DNA of 64,000 bases from Aphelocoma coerulescens (GCF_041296385.1 NC_091014.1:9523578-9587577); one strand, 5' to 3'. Counted from the stretch's first letter, positions 35,851 to 47,960 are shown. Numbers and translations are program-made. The notes: generated from the letters alone by a model not told the origin.

Positions 35851-38800
35851 TGTACGAAGATTTGTGCAGAGGCAAAAAAAAATGCTTGCACAACTCTTTT
35901 AAAATTTCCACTATATAAAAAAACCCTCAAAACCCAACCCAGAAAGTGCTACTCTGCACATCATCTCCAATATAGAGTGATATTATTATTACTTGCACTG
36001 ATTAGATTAAATTGATTTACTTTTCAAAGTAACTAAATATATATTTATAGTACTAAATAGATATAACTGCATAGATACTTTTCCCAACTTTCATGCACTT
36101 AGGCATACTTTGTCAATTAATTCCAAACTTCAGCAGAGCTGCCTGATGATTCAGCATCTACTGTGGAAAATTACTTTTCATCATCCAGATTCTCAGCTTT
36201 GTTCATAGCCACTCTCTTTGAGATGACTTTGCCTTGTGCCTGGAAAGTCATCAAGTGAAAGAAAAGAATAATCCGTTGAACAGGATAGTGAAAAATAGAA
36301 GTTCTTTCATTATTTTGATTTTTGAGTGTCAGATGTTGAGATGAGGAAAGCTTGCAAGTACTTTCAAAAATCTAATTTCCTTTTCTTGAAAGTATGAGAT
36401 CAAGGAAACACAATAAGAAACTTTTAACTAAAATAAAGATCCATTTACATGTGTGGGGTAGTTAAACACTATATTAGCTAAGTATTTTTACCACTGGAAA
36501 CAGTCAAAATTATCATTACAATGGACTTCCTGACATGGAACACGGGACAGGGGAATTTGTGAAATAGTTCTCACCTCCTACATAGAAGTTAATTATTTCT
36601 GTATATTGAAGACATCACAGCCTGATTCAATCCTGCCTAAAATGAGCAGCTAGTGAAGTCATAAAATAGGACATTAGTGATTCAGGCTCTTCATGGGGAA
36701 GGGAGTGACTGTCTCCCCTTCTGGGGACCTGGGGCAGATGAGGCAGCTGTCTCAAAGCTTCTCACCTTTGACCAGGTATATCAGACAAGCCTAAAATTGT
36801 TGCCATAATTCCAGACCAGTTTCATCTTGAAGTACAGAAGAAATCATGTCTTGAACATTTGTGTTTCTAGGTTTGTTTTCATTTTTCACTTCTATGAAGA
36901 TAGAGTGGACTTTGAAAAAAAAAAGCACATTTCAATTCAAAGAGGTCCTGAACTGAAAACACCTTACAGTTCATACATGTTGTCAAAACTGGAGTATTGA
37001 TTTTCTCCTTGTTTCAGTTTGGGTTCACAAATACACATTAAACTGAATGAAATCTTCATGAAACCTTCTACTGTTAAATTATTTCCTCTAAGGGATTACA
37101 GATAATAATTGCAATGATTGGGCATGGGTGTTTAATTTTTAAGCACAAAAATTTAGGTCACTTAAATCTTCCTAGGTGATGTCATATTAGTTCCTTCTAT
37201 CTTTTAATATGTGTGTCAACACTCTATTTTTGCACACAGTCAGTTCTAGAATTTCCTTCCTGGCTCATAGAGAAGTGAGATAAAGAGTGGCTGAAGTAGG
37301 ATAATTTTGATTATCTCAATATCAGAAGATGCTTCAGAGAATGCATCTGCAAGCTAAAACATTTTTAAGGTCCTTTCTTCTCTGAAGCTGTTTTATTTGG
37401 AACTGATTTAAATTCACCAACAGTTCTTCCTGGGTGACAAGATGTCCATGGGACCTTTGTAGGGACAAGGCTTCTGATTGGAACCACCATCTGTGACGGC
37501 TTCTTCCCTTGGGAACAATGGAGGAAACTCGCCTAACAGGCAAGTTTTGAACCATAACTCTCATTATGGATCAGGCTTAAAGATTGTCCTTATCTCTCAG
37601 CTGGCTCCAGACCAGCTCAGAAATAGATTCACTAATCAGAAGTAGTATGTGTCTTAGAAAGCCAAAGTTATTACAGTGAACTTTGCTGAGTCTACAGCTG
37701 GGGATAGCAATGTCACATAGGACAGAGCATCTTCAGCTTGCTGACTGAATAAATGGGTACAAAAAATGGCTATATATTCCTGGAGTTTCCTTGGACAAGA
37801 AAATTAAAATTAATTATTGTTCCTTCATAATTATTCATATTTGTTACCATGTTTCTAGACAATTTGCTAGTAATTAAAATTTTAAACAGAATAAACGTGT
37901 CCCTTTTTAATGTCTAGGTTTATAAATCTTTATGGGTTTTTAAACCCAGGATTATTTAAAGCAGTTTTCCATTAAAAAGGAGGTGAAATACAAATTTGTA
38001 AGTGATTTGAGGAAGGGGGAAATGGGGAGTAGAATTTCCATGTATGCAGAAACCTGGTCTCAGGTATAGGTCTTAAAATTATTTCTTTCATAATCAACAT
38101 AAAACTTATCCATCCATTTGCCCTGAGCTGTGTTGAAATGTGAAGTTTTCCTGGTTTTCCTGAAATCATTGCTACAATACTATCATTATATTAATTGGCC
38201 AAAATTTTGGTCTGTTTTATATCCAAGTTGAGACAAGCAGAAATACTACAGGCTGGTAATAGTATTATATAGGGCAGAGTTAATGCTAATCTGTTTTGGT
38301 TCTTTACTCCTAAACTGCATTTGGCATCACTAGGTAATAACAAAAAAAATCTGGAAAATTACTTTCTCATTTTGGTGATTATTTATGCAATTCATGCAAT
38401 TTAGCTGGAGCTCAGAATTCTTTGTTTAAACAAAATGCCAATGAATTGCTGAGCAAATTTAAGTATTTAGTATATGTTTTGCAAGGAAACTCTGAAAAGT
38501 GAACATTTAAAAAAATTGTTGAATAGTAAAGACTAACTTCAGTGAAAATTAATAGAACTGGTATCTTAGACCAGCCTCTCCCTGCTAAATCAATAATATT
38601 CAGTGACCTACTTGGAGAAGTCCTAAGTTCCCACAGCAGTGACTGACTTCAGTAACAGTTGTGGGTTCTACAGACTTTTTCAAAATCAAGAGCACAAACA
38701 CTTTAGGCCTGGAGCTAAGTCTTAAAATCCAACCTAGGTATCTCAAAGACAAAAAGAAACATTCTGCAGAGATACCTTTGTCTGATATTTATAGAATCCT

Positions 38801-39579
38801 GTCCTTGATTACCCTCACAGAAGCAAGTGATCACAAAATTTAGTCAGGTATAAAAATATGAAGAATTTTTATGCTTTTTCCTGAAAATCATGATCCTAAT
38901 CTAAACAGAAAATGAAAAGAAAGAAAGAAAACTAACCAGAAAAAATGGGAATATACTACTAATGAATCTATAAAATTAAAATTCAAAAATTTCAACTTTA
39001 ATCATGATATAGGAGGAAGAAGCCTTTCAAGATGTAAGTAAAAGTTAAGTCAGGTTAGATTATAAGTCCAGCTAGGCCAGTACTACCTTCATTAATGGCT
39101 GATTCACAGGAGAATACAGTATTTCTCCAGAATAGTCACACACCTTTAAGCAAGTTTTTTTTGTCAGGGACTTTAGCCAGCAATTGTCTTATGTCAAAAG
39201 CCATTTTATGTACATTTTAGTATAATGAACAGTGACTCCAGAATTTCCTCATCCTTTTTTCTATATATTTCTGTCATGCTGGGTTTTGCTGTACTGCTTG
39301 TGTTTTACTTTATTTATTTCTTCTTTCTATCAAGTGTTCTCCTAATCTTTCTAGTTTTTTCTGTCTTTCCAGGAAGAGGGAACTTGATAATTACCTAGAC
39401 TTATATTCAGGATTTCTCTTTGGTTATTCTCTATCTCTTTCCAAATAACTTCAATATTTTTTGCCTATTCTGATCACTGACACCTTATTTTCATAAAAAT
39501 ACATATCATAGTTCTATGATCTTGCCCCTGGGGGACAAGAGACCATTACTTTATTAGCAAGGTCAGAATTGTTTTTCAT
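35851..39579. other. AT-rich non-coding stretch, nothing recognised
   Basis: About 3.7 kb with no recognised gene or repeat. Short open frames at 37,334-37,564 (minus, 76 codons) and 37,972-38,169 (minus, 65 codons) show no domain. 36,690-36,780 is slightly richer in G+C, with no feature attached. Confidence 0.5.
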
Positions 39580-40000
39580 ATGTGCACCACTAATGAATTG
39601 GTGCATCCATCTGCAATGAATTTTGTCTGCCATTCTATTGTTCAGTCACTTTCTCTAGTAAGGGTTTCATGCAATTCTGCTCCACAGACTTTTGTTTTTA
39701 CTGCCCTGAATAATTTAGTACCATCAGTAAACTTTACCATCTCAGCAGTCGCTTCTTTCTACACATAGTTTCTGAATATAGGCAAACCACAAAGAAAGGC
39801 ACAAACTTTTACACAGAAATCAACCTGTAATTTTTATTCATTATGAAAACTGATCCTTCACTCTGCTTTGTATTTTAATTATTACAGAGCTATGTGAGAC
39901 TCTTCCATGTTATATTATTTTAGCTTTATATCCTGTACAAATTCTGCTGAAGTGCTTTGGGTCTTTTTAAGTTTCTGAAATCCATGTAACACATAGAGCA
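39580..40000 (-). mobile_element. Ancient CR1/L3-like LINE fragment, minus orientation
   Basis: The segment at about 39,705-39,760 reads CCCTGAATAATTTAGTACCA, TCAGTAAACTTTACCATCTC. This closely resembles the antisense of a reverse-transcriptase region in old CR1/L3 LINEs (CTGAATAATTTAGTRTCATC, TGCAAACTTTGCCACCTCAC). The downstream part (AAATTCTGCTGAAGTGCTTT, TCTGAAATCCATGTAACACA) fits the next block, which reads like TTTGTCAAAGGCTTTCTGAAAGTCTAAGTA. Order and orientation agree. It is heavily diverged, with gaps, so the borders are approximate. The assignment is from recalled consensus. Confidence 0.5.
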
Positions 40001-42459
40001 AATAGGTTTTGCTGTTGCAACTTGTAATTGCCAAGGAAATGGAAAATTTGGCCAAACTTTGTCAGCTCATTAAAAAAAAAAGTATAGCAAATTTTTTTGG
40101 TTGTCAAACCTTTTTTATGGTCTGGCATTCAGAAATCCCCTGATAATTAGATCCTGGAAAAGAGATAGAAGCACCTAATCTAATGGAGACAAGAAGAAAA
40201 TTTGCCAAGAGCATAATCTCTGGAGACTGTATAATGAGAATAGGGAAGTTCTGGGAAGGTCATCAAAGTCAATAATGAGTTAACAATGAAAGAGTTGCTT
40301 CAAGAATGCTACAGAGGTCACAACAAATTTTTCTGAGACAGCGAAAAAGTAAATTTGAGAGCTAGCAAAATATTTTCAGTGGAGCAAGCAAAGACCAGAA
40401 TTACATTGGTGAAAAAACCAAAAAAGATAAAAAATAACATGTGGGAATGCAGTAAAGGAAGCTGTTAAATACAGAAGAAGGACAGGGACTTGGCATTAGA
40501 AGATATAGCACAGTGGGTTGAAGAAAATAGGCAACTAAGAAATTTATTAGGGAATAAATGAATAACTGTGAGGGCAATCAGCTCTGCAACAAGGTAATTA
40601 AACATTAAACAAGCAAGAGTGGTAATTTAAAGTATTTGAAATCAATTACACAATTAAGCAGTTGATAATGAGGCAATTTAGGGAAAATAGAGCTAGGGAC
40701 TATGGAAATAGCTGGTTCTAATCAGACAGTTACTTATATTGGAATCCAAGAGGAGCAAGACACTTACTAGGTAATAGTCTCTAAAGGAGAATAGGGAATG
40801 AAGTCAATATATGGGGCCTATGCCCTCAGGGCTGTACAGTCCTATAAAGGGTGAGTCCCAGAAGAGGGCAGTGGTGCTCCATAGAGACCATAAAATGGTG
40901 GTGGCCGAGGGTTTTAGAGACTGGTCTGGTGCTCTTCCTGAACAAGAACTTGCCTACATAGGACTGGAGTGAAGAACAAGGTGGTGCAGAGTCATATCTG
41001 AACATTAGTTCTCGTGGAGGTGCAAGGCTCTTGAACAGAAATGAAAATATTTCACCTTTCTGTCCTTTGAGAGATCTTTGTTTTTGAGGGGTGGCACTTT
41101 GAAATGTGGTGAGCATTGGGCATCCATACCATGTCAGTGCTTATCTCTTTTCTCTGGGTTCTTGTCTAAAAAGACTTGATACAAAATGATTTGCAGTGCT
41201 GGCCTTCATGGGAGAAATGGTTCACTGAGATTCCTGGGGTCCCATTATAAGTTATAGCAGCTGTAATTTCAGCCACTTTATGGAGCAGTCCATTTGTGTC
41301 TGCTCCAGTTCCTAATGCTACCAGCCAGTCTGTAAAATGATCCTAATCTATTACATTTAAGTCATTTGAGTGATCTTTTTGAAGATTTTTGAGTGCAGAG
41401 ATACCCATAAGGAAACAATGTAAGTTTTCCATATACCACATATGTTATATGTCTGGTGAAATGTACTGCACACATTTAAAAAAGTGACAGTATTAAAAAA
41501 CTGACAACTTTTCATGACCTTTTGTATTATAATGTATTTTAAACATATGGTAGGATTCTGTTCTTCTTGTGGATGTGTCAGATACAGTATGAATATTTCA
41601 TGAATTGTATGTGCATGTGAAAAAAAATGTAAAAAACCAAGAAATTCAAGAAAACACATTAGCCTTTTACATTTAAAGTGGGAAAATAGCTACTGGTTAA
41701 ATATATTATACTGAATATTTATAGAGAAACAGTGACTATTTATTGAGAAGCAGTGAAAATCAAGAGGAAAACAGTAAAACCAAAATTGTGACGTATTGAC
41801 GTTCTTTACTTTTTGCTCTAGTTTCAAAATACAAGCTCTTTAAATCTTGACTTAGGTACCTTGATCTTCATACTTGTCACTTCCCATACTCAATGACATT
41901 TAAGAGTAGTTGCAATTAGATGTTTCTTATACCTCAAAGAATTTTTTGTGTATCCTAGGGGATTCCCTCTACTAGACATACAGCACCAAAAAGTTAGAAT
42001 AAGTTTTCTTGTAAGTGTTGTTGTACAGAACCTATTTCCTACATTTTTCTCTTCCACCTACATATTAGGCAATGCCCAATAAGTTTTAGTTAGGCTGCTT
42101 ATATTGAAAAGAGAGAAGCAGAATGCAGATTTGTACACTAAAGAGTACTGATGTCTAAAGTCAACTGTGCTTCTGATTAATATGCAAATAATTTGACTGA
42201 GGTTTTGGAGTAAGTGTTATTGCAGAATATATGATGTAGAAAGCACCCATAAGAGAGTTAGGGCATCAGCATTTTTCATGTTTCTTTTGAAGCTATTTTT
42301 CTCAGATACTCTAAAGGTAGTTTTGATACATTGCTTGATCTCTCTTACTAATCTAGAAAATAGATGTCTGTGTTTTTCATTGAAAAATGTAAGCAACTGT
42401 TTTGACAGCCAAGAGTGTTTTGAGATTCATGGGACAATATCAATTTGTGTTGGATTAGC
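40001..42459. other. Non-coding stretch, partly purine-rich
   Basis: From about 40,140 to 40,820 the plus strand is enriched in A and G. At 40,826-41,116 (minus) there is a 96-codon open frame in a GC-balanced patch, and at 41,357-41,659 (minus) a 100-codon frame. Neither shows a domain, signal peptide or splice-site pair I can support. No repeat family is recognised. Confidence 0.45.
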
Positions 42460-42800
42460 ATGGCATGGTCTGGTGGGGTGGGATGGGGGACTACAGGGGT
42501 GGCTTCTGTGAGAAGGTGCCAGAAGCTTTCCCCATTTTTGAGTGAGCCAGTGCCAGAGGGCCCAAGGCAGATTCACTGCTGGCCAAGGCCAAGCCCATCA
42601 GCAATGAGGATAGAGCCCCTGGGACAACTTAAGAAGGGAGAAAAAAAGCCCAAATAGCAACACAGCAGTTACAACCAGAGAGAGGAGACAGAATATGTGA
42701 GAGAAATAGCCCTGCAGACCCAGGTCAGTGCAGAATGTGGGCGAGGAGACGCTTGAGGAGAGATTCCCCTGCAGATGGTGAGTGTTAGGGTAACACATAG
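42460..42800 (+). mobile_element. Fragment of an endogenous retroviral LTR, plus orientation
   Basis: The blocks TGAGAAGGTGCCAGAAGC, GAGTGAGCCAGTGCCAGAGG, GCTGGCCAAGGCCAAGCCCA, TCAGCAATGAGGATAGAGCC, CCTGGGACAACTTAAGAAGG, GAATATGTGAGAGAAATAGC, CCTGCAGACCCAGGTCAGTG and GAGATTCCCCTGCAGATGG match, in order, a retroviral LTR and leader that I know as abundant in songbird genomes. The AACTTAAGAAGG block is where the intact copies have their TATA-like element, here decayed. No gag, pol or env open frame follows, and no partner LTR was found. It is therefore a solo or truncated remnant. 42,800-43,070 is also GC-richer and may belong to it. Family name not assigned. Confidence 0.65.
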
Positions 42801-43075
42801 TGCAGGAGAGAACGAGTGAGCTACCAGGGTAAGAGAAGGCTAATGGGGGCTGTATTTGTTTGGTTCAAGTAACAGCAAAAGTTCAGCTGGATTCAGGCAG
42901 CAGAAAGTCATCTGTGCCAGAGAAAATCTAAACTCAACTGGACGAGGGTGGGAGTCACCAGATCCTATTGGGATGTTAACCCTCTTCTGGAGGGCTGGAG
43001 TCGACGATTTCCAGAGCTTCCTCAGCCCCAGCTCCTGCTGTGGTTCCAGGGCTCTGTGAGGTTATATCCCAATGC
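42801..43075. other. GC-richer flank of the LTR fragment, origin unclear
   Basis: GC-balanced sequence with GGCAGCAGAAAGTCATCTGT, GGAGGGCTGGAGTCGACGAT and CCCAGCTCCTGCTGTGGTTC. Two overlapping plus-strand frames (67 and 64 codons) show no domain. It may be more of the same retroviral element or an older host sequence; I cannot decide. Confidence 0.4.
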
Positions 43076-43689
43076 AAAAACTTTTATTTCTATAATTTCT
43101 CTCCCTTGGTGTCTGAAAGCATGTGGATGGAAACATAGATAAACTGATGCAGGCTTACAGAGAGCAAGATATAAAGTGTTGTAAGTATGATATTCATACT
43201 GGGTGGAATTTTCTTTAAAGATAATTATAAAAAAGTGTCAAAACAATTTAGTAATTTCAAACTTTAATAATGCATTAACTGTGCATAACAAAAAAAAAAA
43301 AATTCTTTTTAGTCCAAGAGGTGTAGTTATTGATTCCAGATGGGTTCTTTTCAAATCTCTTAACACCTAAAACATTTAATGGACAAATCACTCTTGACAG
43401 TCCATGTTTGGCTATAAAATGTCTAAAAAGCCCTGCAAACCCTAGTAGTAAATTCTCAGTGTTTACAAACAATGAAACTTTGAACACATTACATTTTTAT
43501 ATTTATTCTTCTACTTCTTGTGCCTGTAGCTTGTGTGTGTTTTCAGGAAACGTGCCATGTTTGGAAGTTCTAAAATGGAAGACATAAATTATAATCCTTG
43601 AAAACTTCTACTTTCTAAAAAGCATTTTACTTGGTTTAACTCCTGCAGTATAGATGTATGTTACCTCTTATCTTGCCAGTTCAAGCAGC
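43076..43689. other. AT-rich non-coding stretch, nothing recognised
   Basis: No gene or repeat family. Overlapping frames at 43,275-43,587 on opposite strands (70 and 85 codons) are mutual shadows without domain support. Confidence 0.5.
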
Positions 43690-43985
43690 AAGATGACCTC
43701 TGCTGTTAATTAGATGTAAATCACATTGATAATTCTTTTGGAATTTATTTTCCACTTGTAATTGCAATATAACTTCTATTAGCTTTATGCTCTTCGTGAC
43801 TAGCCTTTCACTTCAGCTTCTGTGTTACGGCAGTCTTTCATTTTTTCAAGTTTAATCAGTGTTCCATTACTATTTTAATTACTGTAATACAGTAAGAATG
43901 TGCCAGAGACTATAGATGTATTTTGCTAATCAGAGCAGGCTTTTAAATAATGGTTCTTTATGACTAGCTGCATTTGAATTTCTCA
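43690..43985. promoter_or_regulatory. Candidate conserved non-coding element rich in TAAT/ATTA
   Basis: Multiple homeodomain-like cores occur within 300 bp: TGTTAATTAGATG, TTGATAATTC, TTGTAATTGC, CTATTAGC, CCATTACTATTTTAATTACTG, TTGCTAATCAG and AAATAATGG. The density is above that of the flanks by eye. Binding and conservation are not shown here. Confidence 0.25.
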
Positions 43986-44510
43986 CAAGATGTGTTTTTT
44001 GTAGAGAATATTTGCAAAGTCTGGCTATTTCATTTATGCAAATTTTTCAACTCTGTGTTATTCAAGGCTCTATCCTGAACGATTTTTTGGTAATTTTTTA
44101 ATTTGTGGGATATAAACCAAGCAGTGTTATTGAAATACATCCATATATGCAGAAAGTTTAAGGCCTTATAAAACTGGATAGAGAATGGAAGAGCTCAGAG
44201 AGAGCTTGTAGAACATGTCTAAGAAGTACTTGGAAATCACAGTCTGAAAGAAACAATAGAAAAAAAAAATAATATCTCCAAGGTAGTCACAAAACTCCTA
44301 CTAGTACTAATGAGGTAAACATATGCATAACACAGCTGTGGTATGAAAGAAAAAGATAAATGCCCTGATTAAATACTGCTGGTTTGCTTACCCAGAGCGA
44401 ATCATAGGGATTGGGAAGCCACAGAAATGTGTCACGAGCAAAACTCCAGGAGAACATCAGTTAAATTGCTGAGACCTTCTCTGGTTCACCACAGAGGAGT
44501 GAAGAGGTTT
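43986..44510. other. AT-rich non-coding stretch, nothing recognised
   Basis: No gene or repeat family is recognised between the enhancer-like stretch and the second LTR fragment. Confidence 0.5.
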
Positions 44511-44680
44511 TGTCCTGGTTTTATCTGAGATAGAGTTAATTTTCTTCCCAGTAGCTGGCACAGTGCTGTGGTTTGGCTTCAGGGTGAGAATAATGCTGAT
44601 ACCATACTGATGTTTTGGCTGTTGCTGAGCAGAGCTTACAATAGGTCAAGGACTTTTCAGCTTCTCATGCCCTGCAGGGT
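44511..44680 (+). mobile_element. 5' part of an avian ERV LTR, plus orientation
   Basis: It starts with the TG expected of an LTR and reads TGTCCTGGTTTTATCTGAGA, TAGAGTTAATTTTCTTCCCA, GTAGCTGGCACAGTGCTGTG, TGAGAATAATGCTGATACCA, ACTGATGTTTTGGCTGTTGC, GACTTTTCAGCTTCTCATGC. This order matches a widespread avian LTR family (intact copies begin TGTCCTGGTTTCAGCTGGGA). The match fades after CCCTGCAG near 44,677, so the 3' half is missing. No target-site duplication can be seen because the 3' end is lost. Subfamily and class are not assigned. Confidence 0.75.
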
Positions 44681-47271
44681 TTTTTTCTCTCAGGTTTTTC
44701 CCTTCCAGAACACAGTATTTAGAATGCCATCAACTGCAGAGGAATACACCTGAGGGAAGCTAAATTTAAGCTCTAAAAAGAGAAGCAGAGAGAAGCAGAA
44801 AATATTTTTAAAAATATTTCTCTCCCAATGGCTACAGTTTTTCTAAAATAATCATAAATTTAAGTAATTTCGATAGAATACTGATTAAAATAATCGAAAA
44901 ACCAAAACAGCTTATATACAAACTGCTTTCAATGGCTTTCACAGGAGACACTCTTGGCAAGGAATAGAAGAAAGCAGTGTTCAGGGGAGTAGTTCAGAAA
45001 ATTCCTCCCTTATCCTACTTAGACATCTGAGATATTTGTCTTCCTTGATCTGAACATCTATTTGCTCAGCCCATCCCATGTTCAGTCAGGCCATATCCCA
45101 GTACCTAATTCAGTGTAGCAGCCCAGCCTTCTATGTGAGTTCTGAGTAACCCTTGGGAGATCCATGCACACCCTGCAGAGCAGGAGCAGGCACAGTAACT
45201 TTTCAATTTCCTCAGTAATATCTCAACTTCCTTTAGACCTGGGTAATATCTAAAACTTCCTTTGGTCTATTCAGTGCAAAGTTGCAAGTTCATTGTTACC
45301 CCTTTCTTAATTCAGGGTTACCATTGTGGGGGGAATTACCTCATGTTATGAACATCTCTTTTTAATCTCTTCTCGGAGTGTGCATGGGACTGAAGCTATG
45401 TAATCCTTTGGCTGGAACTTTGAAAAGTGTTTTTGGCTCATTTTATTGTGAATCCATTAAATACAAGGAATAACCATAACGCTAAAATATAAGTTACTAA
45501 GGCAAATTTCAACTTTGTGTATGCAGTGCGTATCCATTTTTAAGAATATAGAAATATGAATAGTTTAAGCATGGAAACATGGGAAAGATGGGGAAAGTAG
45601 AATTTTGCCCACTTGGCAGCAAGAAGACAAGAGATTAATCCAGCTATATAATCTAACTGTACACTGCAATCTACTGTTCTGTTGCATGTTTCTGTGTTTG
45701 GACTGCCCTGGACATAGGTAATGCTTCTGAAGGGTTATAATTAGCACACAAAGGTCTGCAAAGACTTTACCCAATGAGCTAAGGTTGGATTGAAGATTAA
45801 ATTAAAACAGAGCTCCACACCTGAGGAGATTCAGGCATTTCCATCATTTCTGTATTTATATAACTGAACATTCTGGTCAGAACAAATGAAATACAACTGT
45901 TCTTTATTGTTTTATTTTCTTCAAGCTAAGTATTTATCCTTTTTAAAATAGTGAGCTTTAGTTTAAAAGGACACTGGTTTTCTTGGGGTGTTTTGCCAAT
46001 CAATGTTTTTGATAATGTTAAAATTTTACAGATTGAGTGCAAGTTACTTATCCTTAGAAATAGTAGGGACATTTTTTTGTTTCTTTCTTCATTTATCATG
46101 AAATAAGTATTCATGCTTTGTCTAAGTTCCTTTATCAGAAAACATACTGAAAATATTTTTATCTTGTTTTAAAGTTTTGACCATTTTAGAACATTTGAAG
46201 AGTGAATTATTGCTTTATGAATCAAAAGTATTCTACAATCTTAAAAAAGAATTAGACAGTTATAACATACAGGGGCAGTCCATGATCAGTGAAGCTCAGT
46301 TCCCAAAAGCAAAGACGGTATCGAACCACTGCAGTGGAACTTTGAACCTCAGGAGAATGATTGAGGATCTTGGCAGGTGTCATTTACTGTATCATTCACC
46401 TTGAAGTTTCCCTGGGCAGACATGTGGTTACTTTACTAGCAAATTTCAGACTGCCAGGGTAGACAAATGTTCTGTCTCTCCAGCTCACTCAGCGCATACA
46501 TCCAAATTTATATTTGCCCCCTTGGGCGAAAGTCAGTGCTATTATCCATCTGTCCTGTATTTTCTCCTTGACCTCTTCATGCTCACTTCCTGCTCCAATG
46601 GGATAGTTTAACAACCTGTGCAATTTCCTTTTATCAGCCTTAGAAATCTTACATGTACTTTCCAAATTCAGAAAAGCAAGATACTGGAATCAGATCTACT
46701 AGACGATAAATAATTCTGCAGTTAATGGCATGTTTCACATGAAGCATAAAGGACTTGACTTTTAAAGTTATATAGGCCTTAATTCAAAAAAGTATATAGT
46801 TATATATAATGCATGTAAAAGTAAAAATCTATAGTTACACACAGCTATACTCTTAAAGCAAACTGCCAGTGCTTGCTAAAAAAAAGCTAACAGAGATGGT
46901 ACACTGCTTTGTGTTAAACTCATGCCAATTATATAAGTACTTTTACTCACAGAATTACATTATTCTTTTTTGAAGAGCAGAGCATGAAGAGCTGTAGCTC
47001 ATATGAGACCTGCCCTTATTTCCTTTTGGTGTGCAGGACTTCAGTGAATCTGTTATGATCACCATTTCCTATTGAACTGTCATGACGAACTTGGAGAGAT
47101 ACCATCCAGGATGCAGGTGTTCAGGGTCAAAGGAGAGAGAAGGAAGTTCAAAGGCATTCCCTCCCACTATTCCTGATGCTGTAATGCCAGCACACTGTGT
47201 CACGGGAAGTCTCTGAAACACCCATGCGAGGATGTACTCACCCAGTGAAACAGACATATTTCATTGCAGAT
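44681..47271. other. Non-coding stretch, nothing recognised
   Basis: No gene or repeat family is recognised. Short frames at 45,565-45,774 (minus), 45,926-46,114 (minus) and 46,177-46,404 (plus) show no domain. 45,000-45,250 is GC-balanced, with no feature identified. A 62-codon minus-strand frame at 47,069-47,257 contains a strong donor-like CTGG|GTGAGTAC, but no acceptor was found for it. Confidence 0.5.
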
Positions 47272-47277
47272 GAAAGA

Positions 47278-47309
<32 letters not shown>

Positions 47310-47329
47310 ATAGATTTTTTTTTTTTTTT
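47272..47329. repeat. A-rich tract followed by T15, foldback-prone
   Basis: A-rich sequence with single G interruptions (47,273-47,310) is separated by only four bases (TAGA) from a T15 run (47,315-47,329). The A7-A10 segments can pair with the T run to form a hairpin. It is probably a simple-repeat expansion. Run lengths may be inexact. Confidence 0.85.
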
Positions 47330-47559
47330 GTTAACTGAAAGGAAGCAATTTGTTCAGATATATTGGGAAGGCATGCTCAATGATAAGAGTCTTATACTTT
47401 GTCTTCTATAAGATAGTCAACCTCATCATCCTATACAGATTTTCTCTGTAAATTGCAATAAAAGGTGTTATTCAATAGGCTTGTCATCCTGGCTTTTATC
47501 TGATTGCATATAATAGCTGGAAAACTCTTGAAACTCCTTATGTCCCTGCTGTTATCAAG

Positions 47560-47960
47560 AAAGCTAAAATTCTTTAAGATCTCCTGAGGAAAAGAGGGTT
47601 GGAATTAATTCTTCCTCCCTCTTCTCCCTGGAGACACACATAACTTGTGCGGCTTTAATGAAATTTGCTAAGATTTCTCTACGTGTCATTAAGCAACTCT
47701 GTGAAACAATTACCACGTTGTGCTGGTTGGTGTACAGCTATCAGTCAAGGCCAAACAAGCAGGCAGCTTCTCAGTTCACATCAGCAGGTGATCTGTGTAA
47801 AGAAGCCCTGCTCTGTGGAGGACTGTTTGGACTGCAGGGTAATAGAGATGTAAGGCGTTGTTGGGATGTCAGTTTAAATGAAAGCCATTATGTCACCTAA
47901 TAACAATCTCTATTGAGGCCACAGGCACTGGTGGTAATATTAGCACGTGGGTAGTAACTA
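47560..47960. promoter_or_regulatory. Candidate conserved non-coding element
   Basis: Complex, balanced sequence with GCGGCTTTAATGAAATTTGC, GTGTCATTAAGCAACTC, AACAATTACCACG, TATCAGTCAAGGCC, CAGCAGGTGATC (E-box), ATTATGTCACCTAATAACAA and AACAATCTCTATTGAGG (SOX-like ACAAT facing ATTG). Two overlapping frames (80 and 62 codons, plus) exist, but the sequence looks regulatory rather than coding. Function is inferred. Confidence 0.3.

Noticed and set aside
39505..39545. ATCATAGTTCTATGATC near CCCCTGGGGGACA, CR1-like words
   Set aside because: The order relative to the 39,705 block is reversed compared with CR1, so it is not counted as part of that element.
40826..41116. 96-codon minus-strand open frame in a GC-balanced patch
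   Set aside because: Looked protein-like in places, but no family or exon border could be supported.
47225..47257. Minus-strand CTGG|GTGAGTAC donor after ATGTCTGTTTCA
   Set aside because: The only upstream sequence is the A/T foldback and no AG acceptor lies in range.
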